From Candidatus Profundicultor aquiphilus (GTDB taxonomy: Bacteria > Atribacterota > Atribacteria > Atribacterales > Caldatribacteriaceae), in assembly GCA_013314795.1 (NCBI GenBank), contig JABUEZ010000145.1, forward strand, positions 1-5,748: DNA of 5,748 nt, written 5' to 3'. The notes under the pieces were generated by a model. The model was not told the origin of the DNA. It saw nothing but the letters and a program-made list of their open reading frames with translations, and did not search any database. The translations under genes and the position numbers were made by a program. Position 1 is the first letter of the stretch. Each line of letters starts with the position of its first letter. Positions 1 through 5,748 of the stretch are shown one piece after another.

Positions 1-132
1 GCTTCCAGCAAGAAGGATGAGCAGCACAGCGATTAAACGAACAATGGCTGGATCCGTTTCCAGATACTCAGCGATCCCTCCACAGACTCCCCCAAGAATT
101 CGCTCCTTCCGAGAACGATACAGTCTCTTCAT
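1..132 (-). CDS. PspC-domain membrane protein (N-terminal part, cut by the window edge)
   Basis: The reverse strand opens with ATG at 132 and reads 44 codons to the left edge without a stop. The peptide begins MKRLYRSRKERILGGVCGG and continues with an AEYLETDPAIVRL segment. This is the PspC domain pattern: a basic LYRS start, GGVCGGIAEY, then D-P-x-x-VR leading into a hydrophobic helix (about residues 30-42, IVRLIAVLLILLAG). PspC-domain proteins are small inner-membrane proteins. In enterobacteria PspC is a sensor of the phage-shock envelope stress response; in other phyla, short stand-alone PspC proteins are common and mostly uncharacterised, so the name does not prove a Psp response here. 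A purine-rich GAGGGAGGG (minus strand, 134-142) lies just before the ATG and supports this start. The gene is divergent from the Rsm22-like gene, and its C-terminus is not visible. Confidence 0.85.
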   Translation of the reverse strand, partial: MKRLYRSRKERILGGVCGGIAEYLETDPAIVRLIAVLLILLAGS

Positions 133-162
133 ACCCTCCCTCGCTTTCAAAAAGTAATTCTG

Positions 163-168
163 TATAAT
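163..168 (+). promoter_or_regulatory. Candidate -10 box for the Rsm22-like gene
   Basis: A perfect TATAAT hexamer sits 40 bases before the start codon at 209. It is directly preceded by TG, close to but not exactly the extended -10 form (TGnTATAAT). About 17 bases upstream the sequence is CTCGCT, which does not resemble TTGACA. The promoter is therefore inferred from the hexamer and its position only. Confidence 0.4.
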
Positions 169-196
169 TTCATTATGATACACCGAAAACAAAACG

Positions 197-201
197 AAGG
201 A
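197..201 (+). promoter_or_regulatory. Ribosome binding site of the Rsm22-like gene
   Basis: AAGGA ends seven bases before the ATG at 209, a normal Shine-Dalgarno distance, and supports that start. A second purine run, AGGGGA (203-208), abuts the ATG and is too close to serve as the site. Confidence 0.6.
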
Positions 202-208
202 TAGGGGA

Positions 209-1369
209 ATGAAAACGCTTTTTGAAGAATTAAACACGGTAATACCATACTATGTCTTTGGGCATCGTATGCCCTCTGCGGAAGAAGTGAGACGCGCTAT
301 TCTTTCTGCTTCCAATCTGTTCACGTTTTGTGAGGAAGAAAGATCCTTCCAGTATTTTGCCCGAAAAGAAGTTCTTAAAGGTTACCTCCTCTATTTTCTT
401 CCGGTCAGTCTCAATAAAATCTACTTCATTCTAAAAGAAACACTAAGACACCCCGCCCTCAGGCCAAATCAGGGGAACGTAAACATTCTGGACCTCGGTT
501 GCGGGATAACTCCATCGATTTTAGCATTTCTTGAGCTTTACAGAGAGAAGGAATTTCCCAACGTTCACCTTGATTACACCGGAATCGATATGGATCCCAA
601 CGCGCTGAAAGTGGCCCGCGACCTTACCCAGACACTGATACCTCCAGAACGTCGGGTCAATTACCGGTTTCTAAAAATGGACCTTCGCCAAGAATCGAGT
701 TTCAGCGAACTGAAAAACTTCCATCCCCATATTCTTATTATGGCAAACTCCCTGGGAGAAATTGTCTCCCAGGGAGTTCCTCTGGTAAACCTTTCGAAAA
801 AGCTTGGTATCCTCATTCTGGAGAACAACCTGACCGCTGTCTTCATCGAACCGGGAACCAAAAAAGCTTCACAAAGGCTCCATTTCCTCAGAGATTTCTT
901 TACTCAGCAATATCGAATTACACCGTACAGCCCCTGTCCACATCATCTGCCCTGCCCAGCCCTGAAAAACAAGAACTGGTGCTACGAAGAATGGCCGTGG
1001 GAAAGCCCTGATTATCTTCATTTCTTAGAACCTGTGGGGCTCCAGATTCGCCATCTTAAGCTGAGCTATACCGTCTTCACATCCGGGAATTACCGTCTCC
1101 TGGAAACATTTCCCTCCCATGAGGGACCGGTCATCAAGTGCACCAGTCATTTAATCAAAGAAAAAAGCAAATCCCGACTCTGGGGATGCATGGAAGGGGA
1201 GCTGAGGGACATCGAGAAACTGGAGCGGGATTACACACCAAAAGACCCCTGGCTCACCATAAGAAAAGGGGCATATTTCTCCGCAAGCTCATTCATTCCT
1301 CTATCGGGAAAATACCGTCTCCCCAAAGATGCCAGCATCACCGTCCTTTACCACCCTCCCTGCGGCTAA
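209..1369 (+). CDS. Rsm22/METTL17-family ribosomal small-subunit methyltransferase-like protein
   Basis: This 386-residue protein resembles the Rsm22 family, which acts in small-subunit ribosome assembly in mitochondria and also occurs in some bacteria and archaea. Residues 1-90 form an N-terminal helical region. A Rossmann-type SAM-binding core follows: motif I ILDLGCGITPS (93-103), the acidic loop YTGIDMDP (123-130, D127) and KMDLR (156-160). After the core comes the family hallmark CPHHLPC (C243, C249) followed by WC (C258). With C311 these give four cysteines spaced much like the set that binds a [4Fe-4S] cluster in mitochondrial METTL17; C327 is an alternative fourth ligand. By family knowledge it binds assembling 16S rRNA. 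Whether it methylates RNA or works mainly as an assembly factor is unsettled even for the eukaryotic members. Its TAA overlaps the ftsY stop codon on the other strand. I recognise the family confidently, but the bacterial substrate is unknown. Confidence 0.83.
   Translation: MKTLFEELNTVIPYYVFGHRMPSAEEVRRAILSASNLFTFCEEERSFQYFARKEVLKGYLLYFLPVSLNKIYFILKETLRHPALRPNQGNVNILDLGCGITPSILAFLELYREKEFPNVHLDYTGIDMDPNALKVARDLTQTLIPPERRVNYRFLKMDLRQESSFSELKNFHPHILIMANSLGEIVSQGVPLVNLSKKLGILILENNLTAVFIEPGTKKASQRLHFLRDFFTQQYRITPYSPCPHHLPCPALKNKNWCYEEWPWESPDYLHFLEPVGLQIRHLKLSYTVFTSGNYRLLETFPSHEGPVIKCTSHLIKEKSKSRLWGCMEGELRDIEKLERDYTPKDPWLTIRKGAYFSASSFIPLSGKYRLPKDASITVLYHPPCG
746..778 (+). repeat. Perfect 14-bp inverted repeat (hairpin) inside the Rsm22-like gene
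   Basis: AACTCCCTGGGAGA (746-759) and TCTCCCAGGGAGTT (765-778) are exact reverse complements separated by the five bases AATTG. Each arm is itself nearly palindromic (CTCCC-T-GGGAG and CTCCC-A-GGGAG), so each could also fold alone. The repeat lies in frame over codons 180-190 of the coding sequence, just after the third SAM-fold strand. No T-run follows on plus (next bases CCTCTGG), so it is not a standard intrinsic terminator. Confidence 0.85.
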
Positions 1370-2280
1370 TATACAATAGCCCTGACAAATTCCTCTGGCT
1401 CAAAGGGAACCAGATCTTCGATACCCTCCCCTACCCCTACATATTTCACCGGTAAACCAAATTCCCTGACCACTCGAAAGATAATACCCCCTTTAGCCTG
1501 GCTGTCCCACTTGGTGAGAATGATTCCCGTAAGGTCGGCCACTCGGGCAATCGACTCCACCTGTGAGAAAGCATTTTGTCCGGTCAACGCATCGATAACC
1601 AGAAGGCTCTCGAGTTGGGGTGGCTCCACCAGTTTTTTGGTAACCTTTACCACCTTTTCCAGTTCAGCCAGAAGATTTTTGTTCACATGAGAGCGTCCAG
1701 CAGTATCGACGATGACCACAGAATCACCATTATTCCGGGCTGAATTGATACTATCAAACACCACTGCTCCAGGATCAGCACCTGCAGAGCCACGAAAATA
1801 ACGACAATTCGCCCTCTGAGCCCAGACTTCAAGCTGCTCCGAAGCTGCAGCCCGAAAGGTATCCGCCCCCACCAGTACAACGCGTTCGCCTTTTTCCTTC
1901 AAAAGGTGGGCGATTTTCCCCGCAGTGGTCGTTTTACCCACTCCGTTGATACCGCTTAAAAGAATAACCCGCAAATTCTCCAAAGAAGCGTTGGGGAAGA
2001 GACGTGTTTCACTGTTTTTCAAAAAGGTCAGTAATTTTTCATAAAGCCAATTTTGCCAGTCTCCACCACTTTTTGAGGTTTCTCGCAAACGGCGAAACTC
2101 TTCCACCAGCTCTACCGCCATACTCGGTCCAATATCAGCCTGAATGAGCATTGCTTCTAACTCTTCCCACTCTTCCTCTTTCACTTCCTTCCGAGACCAG
2201 AGCTGGGAAAAACGCTCTCTGACCTCTTCCTTCATCTTTCCAATGTTTTGCAACCACTTCTTGAAAAAAGCTCCACTCAT
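1366..2280 (-). CDS. ftsY: Signal recognition particle receptor FtsY
   Basis: FtsY is the GTPase receptor at the inner membrane that docks Ffh-bound ribosomes for co-translational insertion. The 304-residue length fits the compact NG form without the long acidic A domain of E. coli. The N-terminus (GAFFKKWLQNIGKMKEEV, from residue 3) looks like the amphipathic membrane-binding helix, followed by the helical N domain to about residue 95. G-domain motifs: G1 GINGVGKTTTAGK (110-122), DTFRAAASEQL (140-150), G3 DTAGR (192-196), DALTGQNA (230-237), G4 TKWD (256-259), AKGG (262-265) and the closing GVGEGIEDL (282-290) with PFEPEEFV. The G4 stretch is TKWDSQAKGG instead of the usual TKLDGTAKGG; K257 and D259, the guanine-binding residues, are kept. 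The start is backed by AGGAGG seven bases upstream. It is last in the rnc-smc-ftsY cluster. Confidence 0.96.
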   Translation of the reverse strand: MSGAFFKKWLQNIGKMKEEVRERFSQLWSRKEVKEEEWEELEAMLIQADIGPSMAVELVEEFRRLRETSKSGGDWQNWLYEKLLTFLKNSETRLFPNASLENLRVILLSGINGVGKTTTAGKIAHLLKEKGERVVLVGADTFRAAASEQLEVWAQRANCRYFRGSAGADPGAVVFDSINSARNNGDSVVIVDTAGRSHVNKNLLAELEKVVKVTKKLVEPPQLESLLVIDALTGQNAFSQVESIARVADLTGIILTKWDSQAKGGIIFRVVREFGLPVKYVGVGEGIEDLVPFEPEEFVRAIVY

Positions 2281-2287
2281 TGCTCTT

Positions 2288-2293
2288 CCTCCT
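2288..2293 (-). promoter_or_regulatory. ftsY ribosome binding site abutting the smc stop
   Basis: On the minus strand a perfect AGGAGG lies seven bases before the ftsY ATG (2280) and shares a base with the smc TGA (2293-2295). The two genes are only 12 bases apart, so ribosomes ending smc finish on the ftsY initiation site. This indicates co-transcription and probably coupled translation. Confidence 0.8.
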
Positions 2294-5200
2294 CAAGACC
2301 CAAAAAAGTCATAATGCACCGGCTCGCCTGAACCTTTTACCATAGCCGGCTCAAAAGACACCACCTGAGAAACGCCAGGTTCATTCATGGTTACGCCCAC
2401 AATCCGATGTGCTTTTTCCATCACTTCCTCCTGGTGGGTCACCACAATAACCTGTCGAGAACGGGCAAAGTCCGACAGTACCCTGGCAAAAAGAGCACTG
2501 TTCGTATGATCCAGATTGGCATCAACTTCATCCAAGAAACAGAAAGGGAAACGACCAGCTTCGAAAACGGCAAAAAGCAAGCACAGGGCAGTAATCGCCC
2601 TCTCTCCGCTTGACAAAAGCGAGAGCGGCTGTCTCTTCTTGCCGGGGATTTTTACTTCTATGTCCATACCATGTGGTTCTTCCAGAAAATAAACTTCTCC
2701 ACCCTGAAATATCCTGGTGAAATAACGTTCAAAGGCAATCTTAGTTTCCTGGAGAAACTCTCTGAATCTCTTCATCCCCTCACGTTCCAGACGAGAACAC
2801 TCTTCCTTTACCTGCTGGAGAATCTGCAAAATTTCACGGTCCCTCTCTTTCAGTGCATCGTAATGTTGTTGCAAATCCCGAAGTTCTTCGATAGCCCCTC
2901 GACGTATTTTTTGCGACTTTAACCACGCGGTCGTTTTTTGAACAAAATCCTCAACCTCTTTGAGTCCCCAGGAACCGAAACGATCCATAGGTACTACGTC
3001 TTCCAGTTCCTCAAGCTCCTGTTCCAGAATTTCCCTTTCCAGAGACAATTTTTCCTCCTGCAAACGTACTCGTTCCATCTTCTGGACAAGCCCTTCCTTC
3101 TGCCGTTCCAGTTCTCGAATTTGATCTTCTTTTTTCTGAATGGCCATACTCCGAACGTGCTCAGAGCGTTTCCCCTCTTCGATGCACTTTTCTTTCTCTG
3201 CCAGAAAAGCCCGATGTTCTTTGAACCTGGGGAGCAAGTCCTGTAAATGCCCTTCTAAAAGGAGAGAGGTCTTTTTCTCCTCCTCAAAAAAGTCACGAAT
3301 CTCAGCCCACTTATCCCTCAAAACCCGGACCTCCCAGTTAAGCCTTTCTCTTTCACTCTCAGTTTTTCTTTTCTCGGTGATAAGCTCTTGAACCTTTTTC
3401 AGGCTCAATTCCAACCGTCTTAAAGATTTCTCAACTTGTGCTTTTTCTCCCCTTAAGTTTTCCAGAGAACAAAAGATGTCCTCTCTATCTTTCCGTATTT
3501 TCTCTTCCATACTTTTTTTATCCTCTATCTCCAGAATGATCTCCCGACACTCCTGTTGAAGCTGTTCTATCCTTTTTCCCCTGTGCTCCAGCTCAAATTT
3601 GGTTTCCCAGCATTTCTTTTCCACCGCTTGAAGCTCTTTCTCCAAATTTTCCAGACGTTGCTTTGCAGATCGAATGGCTACCTCCAATCGCGCTCTTCTC
3701 TGTTGCAAACTCTTCAAAAAATGAGAACCCCGCAGCGGTGAAACCGTCTTGAAAGGAAAAACTAGAATCCCCCCCTGAAGTACAAGGCAACTTCCATCGG
3801 AAGAAACCAGGTGCGACGAAAACGGAACACTCTGGCAAAGCAAAGACTGAATTTCCCGTAACGAACATGAAGACCAGGAAGAAGAGAGGGGAAACACCAA
3901 CTTACCAAGATTTTCCTCCGCCATCTTTTTCAGATCCACAGCGGCTTTTTCATAATACCCCTTATCCTGGAAAAACCAGGAAAGCGCATAAAGAGCACGC
4001 TGAGGCCAACCTGCCTGAGCGAATTGCTGTAAAAACTGCTCCGCTTCGGGGGTAAGATGACCTTCTTTAACCTGAGCCAATTTCCTGGAAATTTTTTGAA
4101 GGATGATGTCTTTTTTACGAATACCGTCTCGAATCTTCTGTATTTCCTCAGTAACGGCTCTTTTCCTTTTGCCCAAATCACGAAGAAGAGCTTCCTTCTG
4201 TGCAAGTTCTACAGAGAGCTTCCCGATCTCCTCTTCAATATGTTTTCCTTTTTTTTCATCCCGCCGGCGTTCTTCGGATACCCGAGCTAAGTGCATTTCC
4301 TGCTGGGCAAGCCTTCTTTCTAACCCGATGCGTTTTTCCTCAACCAGAGAGAGTTCCCGAATTTTTTCCTGCTGGAAGCGAAGCAATACAGCCTGAGTTC
4401 TGTCACCATTGGAAGGAAAAGTCCACCGCTGGCTTTTCTGGTGCCATTCCCTGACCCGATTTTCAAGTCGTTCAATATCGCCTTCCAGAGTCCTCAGTTT
4501 CGTTCTATGGAGGAGATTCGATTTCACGCTTTGTCGATGACGCGTTAATAGATGGTAAAGTTCTTCCTCATCCTTTCTTTTTAAACTTTCCCCCTCTTCT
4601 TTTTCTTTTTGCCATTTTCGAAGAGAAGAACGAAGGGATTCCAAGCTTTCCTTTTCCAACATAAGTTGCTCTTTCTGAACTTTAATTTGAGAAAGAAGTT
4701 CGGCAAGCTCCTGTTCCAGTTTTGCCCTTTCCTGAGCAACACCTCTCATCTTATTTTCCTTCAACAACTTCATCTGAGAAAGATAAAATTTCTTTGCCGA
4801 ACGCACTTCCTGTTCCGTTCGCAAATATTCTTCCTCTTCCTGCGCCAGGACTCTCAGGCGCTCCATTTGAGATTCGACTTCCTTCAAACGTTCCGCAAAT
4901 CTTTTTTCGCGCTCCTTTACCCTCTCCAGGCGGGAAAGAAGGACACCCAACCTCATTCGCATTTCGGCAAGACCGCTCATCTGCTCCAGCCAACGCAGGC
5001 GCTCAGAGGGACGGAGGTCAAACAGATCTCCCAGAGAATCACTACTGACCACACCCAGACTCATTCGTTCCAGAGAAAATCCGGTTTCGCGAATTCTTGA
5101 CTTTAAATCCAAGAAGCGTACTTTTTCGCCGTTCCAGAAATATTCAGACTCTCCAGAAACAAAAACTCTTCGTTCTATTGACCACAAAGCACTGCTCTCT

Positions 5201-5460
5201 TTTTCCACCCACCTTGTTTCCACCGAAGCCATACCAAGGGGTTTACAAGAGGAAGAACCGTGAAAAATTGCCTGAGCAATGCGACTTCCTTTCCCCTCTC
5301 TCGTTCTCTCCCCTAAAACGAAGCGCAGCGCATCAAGGAGGTTGCTTTTACCAGAACCATTGGGACCTACAATCACATTGAGGCCGAAAGAAAGCTCAAC
5401 CGTCGTAAGGCGAGCAAAAGACTTAAAACCTTGAAGGACTACGGTTTTCAAACATATCAT
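2293..5460 (-). CDS. smc: Chromosome segregation/condensin ATPase SMC, divergent with a short hinge
   Basis: SMC dimers, with ScpA and ScpB, load on DNA and compact and separate chromosomes. The ends are clear: LQGFKSF (9-15), Walker A GPNGSGKSN (32-40) and, at the C-terminal head, LSLLSSGER (946-954), Walker B FCFLDEVD (973-980), D-loop ANLD (981-984), H-loop histidine H1009 and GVTMNEPGVS (1022-1031). Two long charged coiled-coil arms (about 165-465 and 580-905) flank a hinge-like segment (about 466-580). At 1,055 residues it is over 100 shorter than typical bacterial SMC (about 1,170-1,190), much of it missing from the hinge. The usual IGQG of the Q-loop is absent and the signature SGGE is SSGE. 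The start ATG lies 38 bases inside the upstream RNase III-like gene with only a weak Shine-Dalgarno (GAAGAA about 11 bases away), suggesting translational coupling. The family call is firm; full ATPase function is not assured. Confidence 0.95.
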   Translation of the reverse strand: MICLKTVVLQGFKSFARLTTVELSFGLNVIVGPNGSGKSNLLDALRFVLGERTREGKGSRIAQAIFHGSSSCKPLGMASVETRWVEKESSALWSIERRVFVSGESEYFWNGEKVRFLDLKSRIRETGFSLERMSLGVVSSDSLGDLFDLRPSERLRWLEQMSGLAEMRMRLGVLLSRLERVKEREKRFAERLKEVESQMERLRVLAQEEEEYLRTEQEVRSAKKFYLSQMKLLKENKMRGVAQERAKLEQELAELLSQIKVQKEQLMLEKESLESLRSSLRKWQKEKEEGESLKRKDEEELYHLLTRHRQSVKSNLLHRTKLRTLEGDIERLENRVREWHQKSQRWTFPSNGDRTQAVLLRFQQEKIRELSLVEEKRIGLERRLAQQEMHLARVSEERRRDEKKGKHIEEEIGKLSVELAQKEALLRDLGKRKRAVTEEIQKIRDGIRKKDIILQKISRKLAQVKEGHLTPEAEQFLQQFAQAGWPQRALYALSWFFQDKGYYEKAAVDLKKMAEENLGKLVFPLSSSWSSCSLREIQSLLCQSVPFSSHLVSSDGSCLVLQGGILVFPFKTVSPLRGSHFLKSLQQRRARLEVAIRSAKQRLENLEKELQAVEKKCWETKFELEHRGKRIEQLQQECREIILEIEDKKSMEEKIRKDREDIFCSLENLRGEKAQVEKSLRRLELSLKKVQELITEKRKTESERERLNWEVRVLRDKWAEIRDFFEEEKKTSLLLEGHLQDLLPRFKEHRAFLAEKEKCIEEGKRSEHVRSMAIQKKEDQIRELERQKEGLVQKMERVRLQEEKLSLEREILEQELEELEDVVPMDRFGSWGLKEVEDFVQKTTAWLKSQKIRRGAIEELRDLQQHYDALKERDREILQILQQVKEECSRLEREGMKRFREFLQETKIAFERYFTRIFQGGEVYFLEEPHGMDIEVKIPGKKRQPLSLLSSGERAITALCLLFAVFEAGRFPFCFLDEVDANLDHTNSALFARVLSDFARSRQVIVVTHQEEVMEKAHRIVGVTMNEPGVSQVVSFEPAMVKGSGEPVHYDFFGS
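5423..5460 (-). other. 38-base overlap of the RNase III-like gene end and smc start
   Basis: The smc ATG (5458-5460) lies in a different frame inside the last codons of the upstream gene, whose TAA is at 5423-5425. The smc start is fixed by family conservation: LK followed by GFKSF normally sits within the first 15 residues. Such overlap, with a weak ribosome site, points to re-initiation coupling. Confidence 0.75.
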
Positions 5461-5748
5461 ACGATGGATTTTCTTCGCTGATAATTTTTTCCCAGGCTCG
5501 ACGAGCTGCTTCCTGTTCCGCTTTCTTCTTATTTTTCCCCTCCCCCATGGCCAAAACTCGACCTCTCACTTTCACTGCCACCCTGTAAGGACCACAATCA
5601 ACATTCTCTGCAACCACCTCATATTCAGGAAGAGAAGCACAGTACTGGAGACACCACCGCTGCAAAAGCCCCTTATAATTGATAGAGAGGAGAGCGTGCT
5701 CGATGCCACCCTCGCCGAAAAATATTCCCTCGAGCACTCTTTTGGTCA
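5423..5748 (-). CDS. rnc: RNase III-like protein, C-terminal dsRNA-binding part (5' end outside the window)
   Basis: The reading frame enters from the right edge and ends at TAA (5423-5425); about 107 codons are visible. The last two thirds form a double-stranded RNA-binding domain: helix NYKGLLQRWCLQ, strands around PEYEVVAEN, PYRVAVKVRGRV and AMGEG, then the lysine-rich helix start KNKKKAEQEAARRAWEKI, all typical of RNase III C-termini. The part before it, RVLEGIFFGEGGIEHALL, resembles the end of the RNase III catalytic domain (compare EALIGAIYLDGGLE), but the usual acidic residues do not line up and the link to the RNA-binding domain is very short. Position directly before smc supports the rnc call, since rnc-smc-ftsY is a known order. 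RNase III processes rRNA precursors and other duplex RNA. If the gene began just past the edge, it could instead be a stand-alone dsRNA-binding protein. Confidence 0.8.
   Translation of the reverse strand, partial: TKRVLEGIFFGEGGIEHALLSINYKGLLQRWCLQYCASLPEYEVVAENVDCGPYRVAVKVRGRVLAMGEGKNKKKAEQEAARRAWEKIISEENPSYDMFENRSPSRF

Larger units (their letters stand above)
133..208. promoter_or_regulatory. Divergent intergenic promoter region
   Basis: This 76-bp spacer is the only clear non-coding stretch in the window and separates two divergently transcribed genes, so it should carry start signals for both. It is AT-rich in the middle. An interrupted symmetry (ATAAT at 164-168, TTC, ATTAT at 172-176) puts -10-like sequences on both strands: TATAAT on plus and CATAAT on minus (172-177). 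No convincing -35 element is visible for either direction, and no operator beyond this small symmetry is evident. Confidence 0.5.

Noticed and set aside
661..861. A 66-codon minus-strand frame inside the Rsm22-like gene
   Set aside because: Lies fully within a well-supported coding sequence with family motifs, and shows no domain of its own.
1391..1415. Possible terminator after the Rsm22-like gene (TCTGG...CCAGA)
   Set aside because: Five to six pairs with a long loop and no T-run; it encodes the conserved PFEPEE segment of ftsY.
1138..1455. A 105-codon plus frame spanning the end of the Rsm22-like gene and the end of ftsY
   Set aside because: Overlaps two confirmed genes in other frames; the peptide is low in recognisable motifs.
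3965..3981. Hairpin TCCTGG-AAAAA-CCAGGA in smc
   Set aside because: Only six base pairs, inside the coding sequence for WFFQD; easily expected by chance in a 3-kb gene.
4609..5100. A 163-codon open frame on plus, antisense to smc
   Set aside because: Rich in F, L, S and Q, as expected when a Glu/Lys/Arg-rich coiled coil is read backwards. It has no recognisable domain, and smc on the other strand is certain. The other plus-strand frames across 2400-5400 have the same cause.
1..5748. A search for a defence island, transposon, CRISPR array, tRNA or riboswitch
   Set aside because: Nearly every base is accounted for by five housekeeping-type genes. I saw no repeats with regular spacing, no transposase motifs and no clover-leaf sequence.

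Overview
This 5.7-kb window is a gene-dense bacterial chromosome segment with no mobile elements, CRISPR array, tRNA or rRNA visible. The minus strand carries the end of rnc (RNase III), then smc, then ftsY, packed as an operon. This order is known from Bacillota, Thermotogota and several related anaerobic or thermophilic phyla. A PspC-domain membrane protein and a bacterial Rsm22-like protein fit such a lineage (Atribacterota or Thermotogota-like would be reasonable guesses), but the sequence alone does not fix the phylum.

Layout: positions 1-132 (minus) hold the start of a small PspC-domain protein that runs off the left edge. Positions 133-208 are a short AT-rich divergent promoter region. 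Positions 209-1369 (plus) encode an Rsm22/METTL17-family, SAM-fold ribosomal small-subunit protein with a four-cysteine set of the iron-sulfur type. Its stop codon overlaps the stop codon of the convergent ftsY (1366-2280, minus). Upstream of ftsY, 12 bases away, is smc (2293-5460, minus), whose start overlaps by 38 bases the end of an RNase III-like gene (5423-5748, minus) that runs off the right edge.

Functionally the window combines ribosome and RNA maturation (Rsm22-like, RNase III-like), chromosome organisation (SMC) and co-translational membrane targeting (FtsY). I see no new defence or mobile system. The main points of interest are departures from family consensus in otherwise ordinary genes: an SMC with a shortened hinge, no Q-loop glutamine and an SSGE signature; an RNase III whose domain end looks shortened and lacks the usual acidic residues; a TKWDSQ variant of the FtsY G4 motif; the Rsm22-like cysteine cluster; and a perfect 14-bp hairpin inside the Rsm22-like gene.
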